The notes beneath the pieces are model-generated. The model worked only from the letters and a program-made list of their open reading frames with translations, did no database searches and was not told the origin of the DNA. The translations under genes were made by a program, and so were the position numbers. Of a DNA stretch of 64,000 nucleotides, positions 42,823 through 52,400 are shown one piece after another; the first letter of the stretch is position 1, and each line of letters starts with the position of its first letter. The DNA lies in contig CBDAUN010000003.1 of NCBI GenBank assembly GCA_965200645.1, positions 1,116,001-1,180,000 of the forward strand, written 5' to 3'. The stretch comes from CBDAUN01 sp965200645. GTDB lineage: Bacteria > Pseudomonadota > Gammaproteobacteria > Arenicellales > JAJDZL01.

Positions 42823-45048
42823 CTATGCTCCTGAGTGTTGCCAACTGGCATTTCCAATTGGCTTCAGTTCTACTGTCTGTTGCTTACTTGAGTTTGTGAT
42901 AAATTCGATTACTACTTCTGCACCACCTGCGACAGGATTTCTTGCCACCACTGAACCGCCATGGCTAGTAATGATGCGATGTACAATTGCCAATCCTAGA
43001 CCAGTTCCCTTGTCCTTAGTCGTCGCGTAGGGTTCGAATACCTTGTTCAACAGAGACGGTTTGAATCCATGTCCGTTGTCCCTGATTTTGACTGTAACAA
43101 CATCATTTGATTCTCTGCGGGTACTGATTGTGATTTTCGCATCCGGCACGTCACGCAGCACAAATCCAGAATTGATGATGAGGTTGTTAAATACCTGCAC
43201 CATTCGATTGGGATCGGCAGAAATTTCCCCGACATTGACACCCAAATCTAGTTCTATGAAATATTCCGATCTCTTTGAAAAGTGAAGTTCTGCTACATCC
43301 CTAATCAAGTCGTTTAAGTTAATTGGTTCCAGATTCAAATGAGAAATCTTTGCGTAGTCACGAAATTCTTCCACAATGTTCTGCATCGATTGCAACTGTC
43401 TAAATATGGCCGTGAACGACCGCTCAATCGACGGGCGCAGATCAACCGGAAGTTTATCCAAGGTTTTCAGGTGAATGTGCTCAACCGACAACTGAATTGG
43501 CGTAAGCGGATTACAAATCTCATGTGCGAATCGTTGTGATACTTCGCCCCAGGCAACCACTCTTTGTGCTCTAACCAATAGGCTGACATCTTCGATTACT
43601 ACCACATAGCTTCCATACATCTCTTCAGTCACTGGCAATTTCGTCACGCTGCAAATCCACGACAACTGCCCTTCTTCGGTATTAATTTCTATCGTTCCTT
43701 CCCATTCTGTCTTGTCTTCACTTATGCCATTCTCCAGAAATTCACATAACGGAAAGAGTTGAGGTTCAACTTCTCTTAGATCGGACAAAAACTTCATTTT
43801 TATTTGGTCTTGCTGAATTCGCAAAATTTGCCCGGCAGCAAGATTTAAGTCGCTGATGCGGCTTTGTACATCGATAAAAATGACGCCGGTTGACAGGTGG
43901 GTAAGGACGGTCTCAAGATAGGTGCGATGATCCTCAGCGCGTGCCTGACTTTCCCGAACTTCGGTGTTGGCGCTCCTGATTTTATTGGTCATATCATTAA
44001 ACGACTTCACCAAAACACCGATGTCATCCGATGAATCCACCTCAAGTTGCTTGTCGTAGTCACCGCTGGCAACTGCCTGGGTGCCTTCCGACAATGACTT
44101 AATCGGTTTTACCAATCTTTGAGCAAACATGAATGCTATCCAGGTAGATAGCATAAGAAGAATGATCGCAACAAAAGAGAGAGCCAAAACCAAGTTCAAC
44201 CTCAAAGAACCAAGTAAATACAAAAACCCCGAATAGTCCTCTTTTGCCGCCGCAATACTGTCGCCGAGTTCCTGATAGTGTCTCGGCAACGTCGTTAAAC
44301 TTTGCAGGAAAAAGTGATGCACAGTGCCTTCAATTGGAAACTTCATCAATATTCGCCACTGCACGGCAGAATCTTCAGAATACGCCAACTGCCAGGCAGG
44401 TTGCTCGACCTTAACAATTTGTGCCAACGCTTCATCAATGTGAAACGCATCCAATGTTTTAAGTTGGATATCACTGACACCGATCGCGCCTGTGACAGGA
44501 TTATCATATTCTCGTAAATACACAATTTCAGTCAGATTTAGTGCATCTCGTGCACTTTTCAACAATGCACTGATCTCGTCGGATTGCTCGATGGTAGCCA
44601 GTTGATTACCGATTCCATCCAGAGTATCGACAACGGCATCTCGCCGTGCATCAATTGACACTTGACCTAGTTGGACTGCATCGGTTAACGCTTCGTTCAT
44701 GCGCAAGTTGACTGTTGCGTCTACGCTTCTATTGAGAGCGAAATAAGCGAACAAGTAAAACACGCAAATTGTAACCAGCATTAACAACACATAGGCCCGA
44801 ACTAAGCGGACCGTTAGTCTCATTCCCGGTTCCTTATTCTGCAGTCGTCTATACAATCTCAACGAGTAGATGAACAGGACAACGGCAAGAACCAAGACGC
44901 CGCTTAAATTTAAGAAAAAAAGCAGAGGAAGGTGTGGTTCCAGTGCCTGATTTTGTAGAGTTGCCGCAACCAGACCGAACAATGAAGTGCCGAGCACCAA
45001 CACCAACAATACTGTTCCAAGTGGATTTTTTATTCCTGTAATATTCAT
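42823..45048 (-). CDS. NtrY-like sensor histidine kinase
   Basis: A 741-residue membrane sensor kinase partner of the NtrX-like regulator. It has two N-terminal hydrophobic helices (about residues 10-65), a third near 90, a periplasmic/extracytoplasmic sensor region (about 110-275), a fourth helix (about 280-315), HAMP, then a PAS domain. The HisKA motif FAHEICNPLTPIQLSVEHI includes the phosphorylated His; the usual HEIKNPL has Cys for Lys here. The HATPase domain has N-box FNNLIINSG, G1 DNGHGF and G2 GTGLGLAIVHR. The start overlaps the DUF4390 stop (ATGA). The signal sensed is unknown; NtrY family kinases respond to redox or nitrogen status. Confidence 0.93.
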   Translation of the reverse strand: MNITGIKNPLGTVLLVLVLGTSLFGLVAATLQNQALEPHLPLLFFLNLSGVLVLAVVLFIYSLRLYRRLQNKEPGMRLTVRLVRAYVLLMLVTICVFYLFAYFALNRSVDATVNLRMNEALTDAVQLGQVSIDARRDAVVDTLDGIGNQLATIEQSDEISALLKSARDALNLTEIVYLREYDNPVTGAIGVSDIQLKTLDAFHIDEALAQIVKVEQPAWQLAYSEDSAVQWRILMKFPIEGTVHHFFLQSLTTLPRHYQELGDSIAAAKEDYSGFLYLLGSLRLNLVLALSFVAIILLMLSTWIAFMFAQRLVKPIKSLSEGTQAVASGDYDKQLEVDSSDDIGVLVKSFNDMTNKIRSANTEVRESQARAEDHRTYLETVLTHLSTGVIFIDVQSRISDLNLAAGQILRIQQDQIKMKFLSDLREVEPQLFPLCEFLENGISEDKTEWEGTIEINTEEGQLSWICSVTKLPVTEEMYGSYVVVIEDVSLLVRAQRVVAWGEVSQRFAHEICNPLTPIQLSVEHIHLKTLDKLPVDLRPSIERSFTAIFRQLQSMQNIVEEFRDYAKISHLNLEPINLNDLIRDVAELHFSKRSEYFIELDLGVNVGEISADPNRMVQVFNNLIINSGFVLRDVPDAKITISTRRESNDVVTVKIRDNGHGFKPSLLNKVFEPYATTKDKGTGLGLAIVHRIITSHGGSVVARNPVAGGAEVVIEFITNSSKQQTVELKPIGNASWQHSGA

Positions 45049-45614
45049 TGAACGTCAAACCTATGCCAATCCGTTTGCAAATCCCAAGTACCTTGAAAAA
45101 AAGCCTTCATGCGCAGTGCTCCAGAAAAATCGGTGCGATCCAACTTCAGTCGAATAGTGCCACGTAATTCTTCGCTTGACAACTGTGTTCCACCGGGAAG
45201 ACTGACCTGATATATTTGCAGGCTTCCCATTTTTTCCAGTGCATCACTTAATCGCTTATGCACACTTGACTTGGGCGGGTTGCCTGATTGAACTAAATAG
45301 GAAATTGGAAATTGTCGATGACTAACCTGACAACCGAAACTTTGCTTTGCAATTCGCTTGTCCCACAGTGCATTACGCTTATGGTAGACCCTCACTTCTA
45401 TCTTGAATTTAATGGGTATTCCGGCTTGCAGCGCTTCGATTACCTCCGGTGAAAGTTGAATGCCAACTTCCGACTTAATAATCAACTCGTCGTCTCGCAG
45501 TTCTGATTCCACATGATCAATGGCAAGACCGAATGACATTACCGGCCACGTAAGCAATCCGGCCAGACACAATCCTTTGACTAGATTCGCCTTTGCCGCA
45601 AATTCTTCCATCAT
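45045..45614 (-). CDS. DUF4390 domain-containing exported protein
   Basis: A 189-residue protein of the DUF4390 family, always found between rsmB and ntrY in this gene order. It has a signal peptide or anchor (about residues 12-30, GLCLAGLLTWPVMSFGLA). Typical segments are DDELIIKSEVGIQLSPEVIEALQAGIPI, the WDKRIAKQSFGCQVSHRQFPISYLV region, and the GALRMKAFFQGTWDLQT end. It is predicted to be periplasmic. The function is unknown; the context suggests a link with NtrY signalling. It overlaps its neighbours by four bases on each side (ATGA), so the three genes are translationally coupled. Confidence 0.88.
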   Translation of the reverse strand: MMEEFAAKANLVKGLCLAGLLTWPVMSFGLAIDHVESELRDDELIIKSEVGIQLSPEVIEALQAGIPIKFKIEVRVYHKRNALWDKRIAKQSFGCQVSHRQFPISYLVQSGNPPKSSVHKRLSDALEKMGSLQIYQVSLPGGTQLSSEELRGTIRLKLDRTDFSGALRMKAFFQGTWDLQTDWHRFDVQ

Positions 45615-46945
45615 GAATTTCTCGACCGTTCACCTTCAGTTCGACTCAGACAAGCATAAAAAAATCCATCACTATCGTGCTTGCCCTGCAGGCGCTGTAC
45701 ACCTAGGCTAAGTTGTTGTCCATACTGTGACGGCAGTTGATGAACCACACAGTCGTCAACACTATTTTGAAAGCGATCAATCACCTTTTGATTTTCGCGA
45801 GCATTGATTGTGCATGTGGCGTACACCAACATTCCGCCTGGTTTGACAGTCGGCCAAAGTTGTTTCATCATTTGCTCCTGTCTGTTGACCATCTGATCAA
45901 GGTCCTTCAGTCGCCGATGGTGCTTAATTTCAGGATGTCTGCGTATCACACCTAGTCCGGAACAAGGTGCATCAACCAACACTCGATCAAATTGATTGCC
46001 ATCCCACCAGGAATGCGGCTTGGTTGCATCACCACACACCACTGTCGCAGTTTGTCCGGCACGACTTAAGTTTTCGACAATCTTTTTACAGCGGTCCGAA
46101 TCGATATCCAATGCAAGGACTTCGACTGTATTGGGCTGTTCTTCCAAAATTTGGAGTGTCTTTCCGCCGGGTGCTGCGCAGGCATCCAAAACGCGATGGC
46201 CCGCATTAACTTTAAGGATTGGTACCGCTAGTTGAGCGGCACTGTCCTGCACCGAGACAAAGCCTTGATCAAACCCTGGCAAATCTCCAATGTCAGTTCT
46301 GTTCATCAGTCGAATACCTGAGGAAGAAACCGGATCAGCGACTGCATCAATTCCTTGTTTAGCTAGAAGACCTAGGTACTTCGAAACCGTGCATTTGTTG
46401 CGATTGACTCGCAGTACGGTTGTTGGTCGTGCGTTGTTTGCTTCCAGGATCGTACGCCAGTCATGCGGCCATTCATGGTGAATTAAATCAACCATCCACT
46501 CGGGATGTGAAAAGTGCGCAGCATTCGAACAAGCATGCGCCACAAATTTTTCTCGGTCCCTGGTAAATTTCCGTAAAGTTGCATTTATGACATTTGCTGC
46601 CCAAGATTTTTTCAATCGTGAAGTCGCGGCAACGGTAGAGGATACACAGGCATATTCAGGAATGCGCATGAACTCAAGTTGGTATAAACCCAGCAACAAC
46701 AGGCATAGCAAATCTCTATCCTTGGTACGAAACGGCTTGTCCAACAACTGCATCGAATAATCTGTTAAGCGCCAATACCAACGAGTGACACCGTTTACCA
46801 TCTCAGAAACCAGCGCTCGATCATGCCTTGAAATATTTGCTAAACCCTCATGCAATGCATAGTCCATTCGACTACCACTGAATATGACTTTGGAAATCGC
46901 TCTTGCAGCGGTTGCTCTAGAACTGGCTGCCAAGTCAATACTCAT
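45611..46945 (-). CDS. rsmB: 16S rRNA (cytosine(967)-C5)-methyltransferase
   Basis: A 444-residue SAM-dependent rRNA methyltransferase making m5C967 in 16S rRNA. Residues ~10-135 are the NusB-like RNA-binding domain (ERDRALVSEMVNGVTRWYWRL type). The catalytic domain has the SAM loop DACAAPGGKTLQILE and the motif IV DAPCSGLGVIRRHPEIK with the resolving Cys. It also has the motif VI ATCTINARENQKV with the nucleophilic Cys. It follows fmt after 9 bp and overlaps DUF4390 by four bases. The position fmt-rsmB is universal in this group. Confidence 0.97.
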   Translation of the reverse strand: MSIDLAASSRATAARAISKVIFSGSRMDYALHEGLANISRHDRALVSEMVNGVTRWYWRLTDYSMQLLDKPFRTKDRDLLCLLLLGLYQLEFMRIPEYACVSSTVAATSRLKKSWAANVINATLRKFTRDREKFVAHACSNAAHFSHPEWMVDLIHHEWPHDWRTILEANNARPTTVLRVNRNKCTVSKYLGLLAKQGIDAVADPVSSSGIRLMNRTDIGDLPGFDQGFVSVQDSAAQLAVPILKVNAGHRVLDACAAPGGKTLQILEEQPNTVEVLALDIDSDRCKKIVENLSRAGQTATVVCGDATKPHSWWDGNQFDRVLVDAPCSGLGVIRRHPEIKHHRRLKDLDQMVNRQEQMMKQLWPTVKPGGMLVYATCTINARENQKVIDRFQNSVDDCVVHQLPSQYGQQLSLGVQRLQGKHDSDGFFYACLSRTEGERSRNS

Positions 46946-46954
46946 AGTAAAAAA

Positions 46955-47911
46955 TTATTGAACTGTCGGTCGCGCCGTTAAACGCATACCTGACGAAATT
47001 GGATTGCCTGCTAGAAAATTGGCTATGGGCATTCGCTTTTTGCCTGCCCGCTGAATTTCATTCACCTGTATGCAACCCGATTGAGTTGCGATAACGAGTT
47101 GTTTACGATTTGCTTCAACTACGACACCCGGCTCGGCTTCTGTGGTGACATTGCCTAGACTCATTGCATCCCAAATCATTAGCTGCTTGTCTTCCAGCCA
47201 GGACCTGGCAATTGGCCAAGGGATTAATGCTCGAATTTTTCGTTGAATTTCGTCGGCGGATATATTCCAGTCGATCGCAGCCTCAGCCGCTTCAAGTCGC
47301 CTAGCGTAATTCATTTTCGATTCATCTTGGGGAACAGTTTTTGCAGTCCCACCAACAATCGTCGGCAGTTGTTTAATTAGCACTCTCGCCCCAAGCTCAC
47401 TCAAACGATTCTCTAAAGTCTCCGTGGTGTCATCGAAATTAATTTTTTCCTCTGCCTGACAAAAAACTGCACCAGCATCAAGCCTTTCACTAACTTGCAT
47501 TAAGGAAATTCCGGTAACTGAATCTCCCGCCTCTATCGCTCTTGCAATAGGCGCTGCACCTCTCCAACGGGGGAGCAATGATGCATGCACATTGACACTG
47601 CCCAACTCCGGTATGGCTAGTAACTGTTTTGGCAGAAGTAGCCCGTAAGCGACTACTACGATCAGTTGAACATTCAATGTTCGAATTTGCTCGACGGCCT
47701 GCGGACCCAATCTTTCGAACTGCAAGACATTCAGTCCTGCGGCCTGTGCATACTTTTTGACCGGTGACTCGACAATCGTTCGTCCACGTCCCTGGCGCCT
47801 ATCCGGCTGTGTCAGCACAGCCACTATATTCAGCTGACCACAATTCGCAAGTTCCTGCAGACAGGGGACCGCAAACTGTGGCGTGCCTGCGAACAGTACA
47901 TTTTTTTGCAT
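46955..47911 (-). CDS. fmt: Methionyl-tRNA formyltransferase
   Basis: A 318-residue enzyme that formylates initiator Met-tRNA with 10-formyl-THF. The N-terminal VLFAGTPQFAVPCLQEL, the catalytic loop NVHASLLPRWRGAAPIARAIEAGD (Asn-His-Asp triad region) and the C-terminal RALIPWPIARSWL domain are present. It lies between def (42 bp upstream) and rsmB, as usual. Together with Def it completes the formyl cycle of translation initiation. Confidence 0.97.
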   Translation of the reverse strand: MQKNVLFAGTPQFAVPCLQELANCGQLNIVAVLTQPDRRQGRGRTIVESPVKKYAQAAGLNVLQFERLGPQAVEQIRTLNVQLIVVVAYGLLLPKQLLAIPELGSVNVHASLLPRWRGAAPIARAIEAGDSVTGISLMQVSERLDAGAVFCQAEEKINFDDTTETLENRLSELGARVLIKQLPTIVGGTAKTVPQDESKMNYARRLEAAEAAIDWNISADEIQRKIRALIPWPIARSWLEDKQLMIWDAMSLGNVTTEAEPGVVVEANRKQLVIATQSGCIQVNEIQRAGKKRMPIANFLAGNPISSGMRLTARPTVQ

Positions 47912-47953
47912 GCTGTAAGATTGATCAGGGGCCTACTTCAGTCCCCAGTATGA

Positions 47954-48490
47954 TTAACTAGTTGCAGCGATAGCCCGAGGATGTTCTTTCTTACGAGTAC
48001 GTGCCAGTTTCTCAAATTGCCGTCGAACACGCTGCTGCTTTAGTCGAGATAAATAGTCAGCGAACAACTTGCCATTTAAGTGATCAATTTCATGCTGAAC
48101 ACAAGCTGCGAGTAAACCATCTGCCTCCATCTCAATTTCAACTCCATCTAGATTCAGAGTACGAATTCGAATCCATTCACTACGTTTCACCTCTGCGAAA
48201 TATCCTGGAAAAGACAAGCATCCTTCCTCCATGATCTGTACCCCTTGACGATCGATGACTTCTGGGTTGATCAGCACTTGCAAGTCATTTTGCTCTGTGG
48301 ATAGGTCAATCACGATAATGCTCTTGAGAATACCAACCTGAATTGAGGCCAAACCAATTCCAGGGGCTGCATACATGGTTTCTGCCATGTCATCGATGTA
48401 TTTTCTTATCTGATCATCGACCACCGTGACCGGTTCAGCGATCTTACGGAGTCTTGCATCCGGATAAATCAAAATGTTGAGTATTGACAC
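47954..48490 (-). CDS. def: Peptide deformylase
   Basis: A ~178-residue metalloenzyme removing the formyl group from nascent proteins. The three motifs are GIGLASIQVG (usual GxGLAAxQ), EEGCLSFPG with the metal Cys, and QHEIDHLNGKLF with HExxH. The longest frame starts at 48520, but GTG at 48490 begins VSILNILIYPDARLRKIAEPV, the normal start of the family, so it is chosen. It is the first gene of the def-fmt-rsmB-DUF4390-ntrY-ntrX-trkA-trkH row. The partners usually divergent from it (LysM protein, dprA) are not present; topA lies opposite instead. Confidence 0.95.
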   Translation of the reverse strand: MSILNILIYPDARLRKIAEPVTVVDDQIRKYIDDMAETMYAAPGIGLASIQVGILKSIIVIDLSTEQNDLQVLINPEVIDRQGVQIMEEGCLSFPGYFAEVKRSEWIRIRTLNLDGVEIEMEADGLLAACVQHEIDHLNGKLFADYLSRLKQQRVRRQFEKLARTRKKEHPRAIAATS

Positions 48491-49104
48491 GTAAATCCCA
48501 AATCGTAGGTCGCAAAGCAATACCTTTACAGGTAGTTAAATTTCTAGTCAACCCGCAAAGTATTTTGAATTTTTGAAATCTAAGTCGAGTGTAATATTTT
48601 ATGCGGAAATCCAGGATGTTGCAAATTTGCACACATCTGTCAATTACACCAAAGAGAATTTGTTTGGAGGGTAATAATTGACCAATTTCCACCAGATAAC
48701 GCCTGGTGATTTGAAAATTTGAACTGCGCAACAACCTGTCAGAAGATCATTAGAAATACCCCTGATTTTTCTGTCATAGGTGTTCAGAATTATCAACCTT
48801 CAAGGGAATTCAACACTGTTTTGTCGAATCAGCCCCAAGTAAACACGATATTAAAAAATTTCGAATTAACCATCGTTGAACACGCATGATATTTTGTGAA
48901 CCAACTTTAGCGAAAACTCAAACACAGTTGACTATCACAACTAAAATGCAGTCGAAATATTTGAAATCATATTGACAAAGCGCACCGCTAGTTCAATACT
49001 ATGTTGCTCAGTAAACTTGTAGACTAAGTGTATGCATTAGAAATGTTTAATAGTTATTCAAGTTATTACAGCATTTGAGTCTTTTACACCTTTATATTCA
49101 AGAA
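48491..49104. other. Intergenic region between def and topA
   Basis: 614 bp separating divergent genes. It contains a candidate topA promoter (48972-49000) but no ORF longer than 60 codons with protein-like composition. The space is where lysM/dprA-type genes stand in related gammaproteobacteria, but no remnant of either was recognised. Confidence 0.5.
48972..49000 (+). promoter_or_regulatory. Candidate sigma-70 promoter of topA
   Basis: TTGACA (48972-48977) and AATACT (48995-49000) are separated by 17 bases. The -35 is a perfect match and the -10 four of six. It lies about 105 bp upstream of the topA ATG at 49105. Confidence 0.5.
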
Positions 49105-51639
49105 ATGCGAAATTTAGTCGTCGTCGAATCCCCCACGAAGTCGCGCACCGTTAAACGGTATTTGAACGAGTTAAAGGACGAAACTTTTGAAATCCTTGCA
49201 ACCGGCGGTCACATCTACGAGATCGCACCAGGGGAAGATCAAGTAAATGTCACTGACAACTTCAAAATGAACTACAACATCATCTCCACCAAGAGAAAAT
49301 TCGTCAACGCAATCGTGAAAGCCATGAAGGAATCGGAAGTGCTTTACCTTGCAACTGACCCCGACCGTGAAGGGGAGGCCATTTCCGCACATGTATACGA
49401 AATTCTGGAGAAGAAAAAAGCATTGAATGACAAACCCGTCTATCGCATCGTGTTCTATGAAATTACCAAGGACGCAATCATTGAAGCGATTCGGGAACCC
49501 GGCGAAATATCTTCCGATTTAGTTCAAGCACAAAAAGCTCGAGCTGCACTCGATTATTTGATGGGATTCAATCTTTCACCAGTACTGTGGAGAAAACTAA
49601 GTTCCAAAAGCCGGTCGGCCGGTCGTGTGCAAAGCCCCGCTCTACGATTGATAGTTGAACGACAGCGTGAAATTCAGGCGTTTAAGGCAGAGGAATTTTG
49701 GACGATTGAGGCAGATTTGTTTGAAGGTTCAAAGTTCACGGCGAAACTGACTCACCACAGCGATTCCAAATTGGATAAAAAGTCCATTAAGAATCAAGAA
49801 CAGGCAGAACAAATAGTTGGTGATATTGAAGATGCGTTGGAACGCGAAAATAGTTGTGCTCGTGAACTGAAGGTAATCGATTTAAAGAAATCGCTTCGAA
49901 ATCGGCGCTCGCCTCCGCCACTAACCACTTCGACACTAGTCCAAGAGGCATCTAGACGATTTCGAATGAATGCTAAAAACGTCATGTCGGTCGCTCAGCA
50001 ACTGTATGAAGGAGTTGTCGTCAATGGTCAACAAACTGGACTGATCACCTACATTCGAACCGACTCCGTCACTCTCTCAGAAAACGCACTTAAACAACTT
50101 CGAGGCTTTATCAGAGAAAACTATGGCTCTGACTACCTCCCTGATAAACCCAATCGTTACAAGACTAAGTCTCGCACTGCACAAGAGGCTCATGAGGCCA
50201 TTCGTCCTACCAATGTAAATCTCACACCTGCAAAGGTTAAGTCAGCACTTGCTCTGCAACAACATCAACTGTATGAGTTGATATGGCAACGAACTGTAGC
50301 GGGTCAAATGGTTAATGCAGTATACGAACAGGCTACTGTGGAACTAGGAGTCGCATTGCATCGTTTTCGAGCAGCCGGATCGATACTACGCAAACCCGGC
50401 TATCTTACAGTCTATCGACCAAGTCCTGATGCTCAGGACAAAGCAGGTAAAAATTTTGCCGATGACCGAGCTCTACCAGCGCTGCAAGTAGGTCAATTAG
50501 TCAAGGTTGTGCAAATCCGTTCAGAGCAGCATTTCACTCAACCGCCGGCGCGTTACAACCAAGCTAGTCTGGTGAAGAAACTAGAGGAGTTCGGGATTGG
50601 CAGGCCCTCAACCTATGCCTCCATCATTACTAAACTGATCGAACGAGAATATGTCTCGCTGGAGAAGCAAGTGTTCTATGCAACTCAGCACGGGTGCGTA
50701 GTGAATGACTTTTTGGTGCAAAATTTCAGTCGATATATCGACTACGACTTTACTGCTAAGCTCGAGGAAGATTTAGACAAAATTGCTCGAGGCGATGAAG
50801 AGCGAGTGGCCTTTCTCGATGGATTTTGGAATCCATTCAACGCTGTGGTGCAGGAAAGGTTGCAAAGGTCGGAAAGATTCGAGCGTAAAATTGGCAGCGA
50901 CCCGCATTCAGGACGGGATGTATTGGTGAAGTTTGGAAAATCTGGCCCTTACATTCAAATTGGTCGCAGAGAGGATGAAGAGACACCAAAATTTCTTTCA
51001 TTACCATTGAGTTCAGACCCTGGAACCGTAACCTTCGAACAGATCAAGGAATCTTTGAGTGCTGTACCATTGCCAAGAACAATTGAAGATGCTCCAGATG
51101 GCTTCGAAATTATTGCTCGTTCCGGAAGATTTGGCCCCTATATTTCGGTCAAGACCGACGCAGGCGAAAGTTTCAATGTCACAATTACGGAAGGCTATGA
51201 TCCGCATACATTGACTGCAGAGCAGGCGATGGCATTGATCCAGAGTCGTCATAAACAAGGAGCGCGCAATCTAATTCAGGAATTTGATGGCATTCAAGTC
51301 TTGAACGGTCGCTACGGACCCTATGTCACCAATGGAAAGATTAATGCTACCATTCCGAAGCGTTTGGACCCCGAAATTTTGGATCTTGAGACATGCAAGG
51401 AATTGCTAGAAAACAAGGCGCAGTCCCGGCGCAACCAAGGGCGTAAAACCCTTCATGAATTCGGTGACTTACAGGTTTTGGAAGGTCGCTACGGGCCTTA
51501 TGTCACTAACGGCAAAATCAACGCTTCAATTCCCAAGGGAACCGACCTGAATTCGATAGATGCTGAAACCTGTCAGAAACTTATCGCTGAAAAAGCATCG
51601 TCTGGGAAAAACCCAAGGCGGTCTCGTCGAAAAAATTAG
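49105..51639 (+). CDS. topA: DNA topoisomerase I with repeat-type C-terminus
   Basis: A type IA topoisomerase relaxing negative supercoils, about 844 residues. The Toprim domain has LVVVESPTKSRTVKRYL and the DPDREGEAISAH motif. The catalytic Tyr316 is in GLITYIRTDSVTLS. The TTG at 49075 opens the frame, but the ATG at 49105 (RNLVVVESPTK) is the family start, so it is chosen. The usual gammaproteobacterial Cys4 zinc ribbons are absent; instead the C-terminus carries several repeats of the form GRYGPYVTNGKINA..IPK, two of them nearly identical (around residues 730 and 785). The end is a basic tail (RRSRRKN). Confidence 0.96.
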   Translation: MRNLVVVESPTKSRTVKRYLNELKDETFEILATGGHIYEIAPGEDQVNVTDNFKMNYNIISTKRKFVNAIVKAMKESEVLYLATDPDREGEAISAHVYEILEKKKALNDKPVYRIVFYEITKDAIIEAIREPGEISSDLVQAQKARAALDYLMGFNLSPVLWRKLSSKSRSAGRVQSPALRLIVERQREIQAFKAEEFWTIEADLFEGSKFTAKLTHHSDSKLDKKSIKNQEQAEQIVGDIEDALERENSCARELKVIDLKKSLRNRRSPPPLTTSTLVQEASRRFRMNAKNVMSVAQQLYEGVVVNGQQTGLITYIRTDSVTLSENALKQLRGFIRENYGSDYLPDKPNRYKTKSRTAQEAHEAIRPTNVNLTPAKVKSALALQQHQLYELIWQRTVAGQMVNAVYEQATVELGVALHRFRAAGSILRKPGYLTVYRPSPDAQDKAGKNFADDRALPALQVGQLVKVVQIRSEQHFTQPPARYNQASLVKKLEEFGIGRPSTYASIITKLIEREYVSLEKQVFYATQHGCVVNDFLVQNFSRYIDYDFTAKLEEDLDKIARGDEERVAFLDGFWNPFNAVVQERLQRSERFERKIGSDPHSGRDVLVKFGKSGPYIQIGRREDEETPKFLSLPLSSDPGTVTFEQIKESLSAVPLPRTIEDAPDGFEIIARSGRFGPYISVKTDAGESFNVTITEGYDPHTLTAEQAMALIQSRHKQGARNLIQEFDGIQVLNGRYGPYVTNGKINATIPKRLDPEILDLETCKELLENKAQSRRNQGRKTLHEFGDLQVLEGRYGPYVTNGKINASIPKGTDLNSIDAETCQKLIAEKASSGKNPRRSRRKN

Positions 51640-51761
51640 TTGGGATTGCCTCTTACATTTAGCATAGTGATTGACTATTGCTTCATGACCGTTATTCCAT
51701 CACCAATCGAGCCACAAATTCATAGAAATGGATGATGCAAGAACTTATTGAAGGCAACAGA

Positions 51762-52376
51762 TTAGGCTGAATTAAGTTTCTTGACCATGCGTCGAACCTT
51801 TTTTAAGGACGCGCGCTTCACTACCTTTCGGTCCACCGGACTCAAAGTCGTCATCAGTTTCTTGTTGGAAATTATGACCACATCTACTTCTATGTCGCGC
51901 TTCATGAACTTTGCCGTCGGTACAAAAGCATATTGGCCTTTAGGCAAGGCGATACGTTTATCGACCAACTGGTAGTTTAAACCCAACTCATCCAGGGCCT
52001 CACATACAGCATCCTCGACTTCTGGAAAGACATGAATTTCAACAGGTCGCGATAAGGTGATGTTTCCCGATAATGCGGCGCCCACCAGCATTGGAGAAAA
52101 AGCCGATATTTGTTCCATAATCTGCAAAGCCGTCACTACGTACTCATGCTGCAACTTTTGGGTTCGCTCTTTACAAAACAACTGAAGCTGCAATTCAAGT
52201 TCTTGTTCAACTTCGGCGTTGGTAGGTAGATTTCGAGTGCTCTTCACGCCCAATCGCACACAGGCTTTTTCCTTGGCGCGCTGAAAATCACGAACACCTT
52301 CTTGCGCCATAATTCGAGCGGATTCATAAGTAATTTTCTGACGCGATTTTGCCGCGTCTGCACCTAAGACGGCCAT
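51762..52376 (-). CDS. Conserved hypothetical protein, nucleotidyltransferase-like
   Basis: A 204-residue protein seen in several gammaproteobacteria but without a known function. It is cytoplasmic. The N-terminal helical part (TYESARIMAQEGVRDFQRAKEKACVRLGV) looks like a small alpha domain. The middle has the pattern ALSGNITLSRPVEIHVF (beta strand with Ser-Gly), and the end has SPVDRKVVKRAS. The mixture recalls nucleotidyltransferase-fold hypothetical proteins of purple sulfur and related bacteria; catalytic residues cannot be assigned with certainty. It is on the minus strand between topA (convergent) and mrcA, which starts 24 bp downstream. Confidence 0.6.
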   Translation of the reverse strand: MAVLGADAAKSRQKITYESARIMAQEGVRDFQRAKEKACVRLGVKSTRNLPTNAEVEQELELQLQLFCKERTQKLQHEYVVTALQIMEQISAFSPMLVGAALSGNITLSRPVEIHVFPEVEDAVCEALDELGLNYQLVDKRIALPKGQYAFVPTAKFMKRDIEVDVVIISNKKLMTTLSPVDRKVVKRASLKKVRRMVKKLNSA

Positions 52377-52400
52377 GGCAGATCAAGTGTTTAGGAAAGA

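Noticed and set aside
42821..42844. Eight extra N-terminal residues of the NtrX-like protein
   Set aside because: AGGAG lies seven bases before the ATG at 42820, and the longer form would overlap ntrY without need.
48491..49104. Remnant of lysM/dprA genes
   Set aside because: No frame in either direction shows recognisable DprA or LysM segments.
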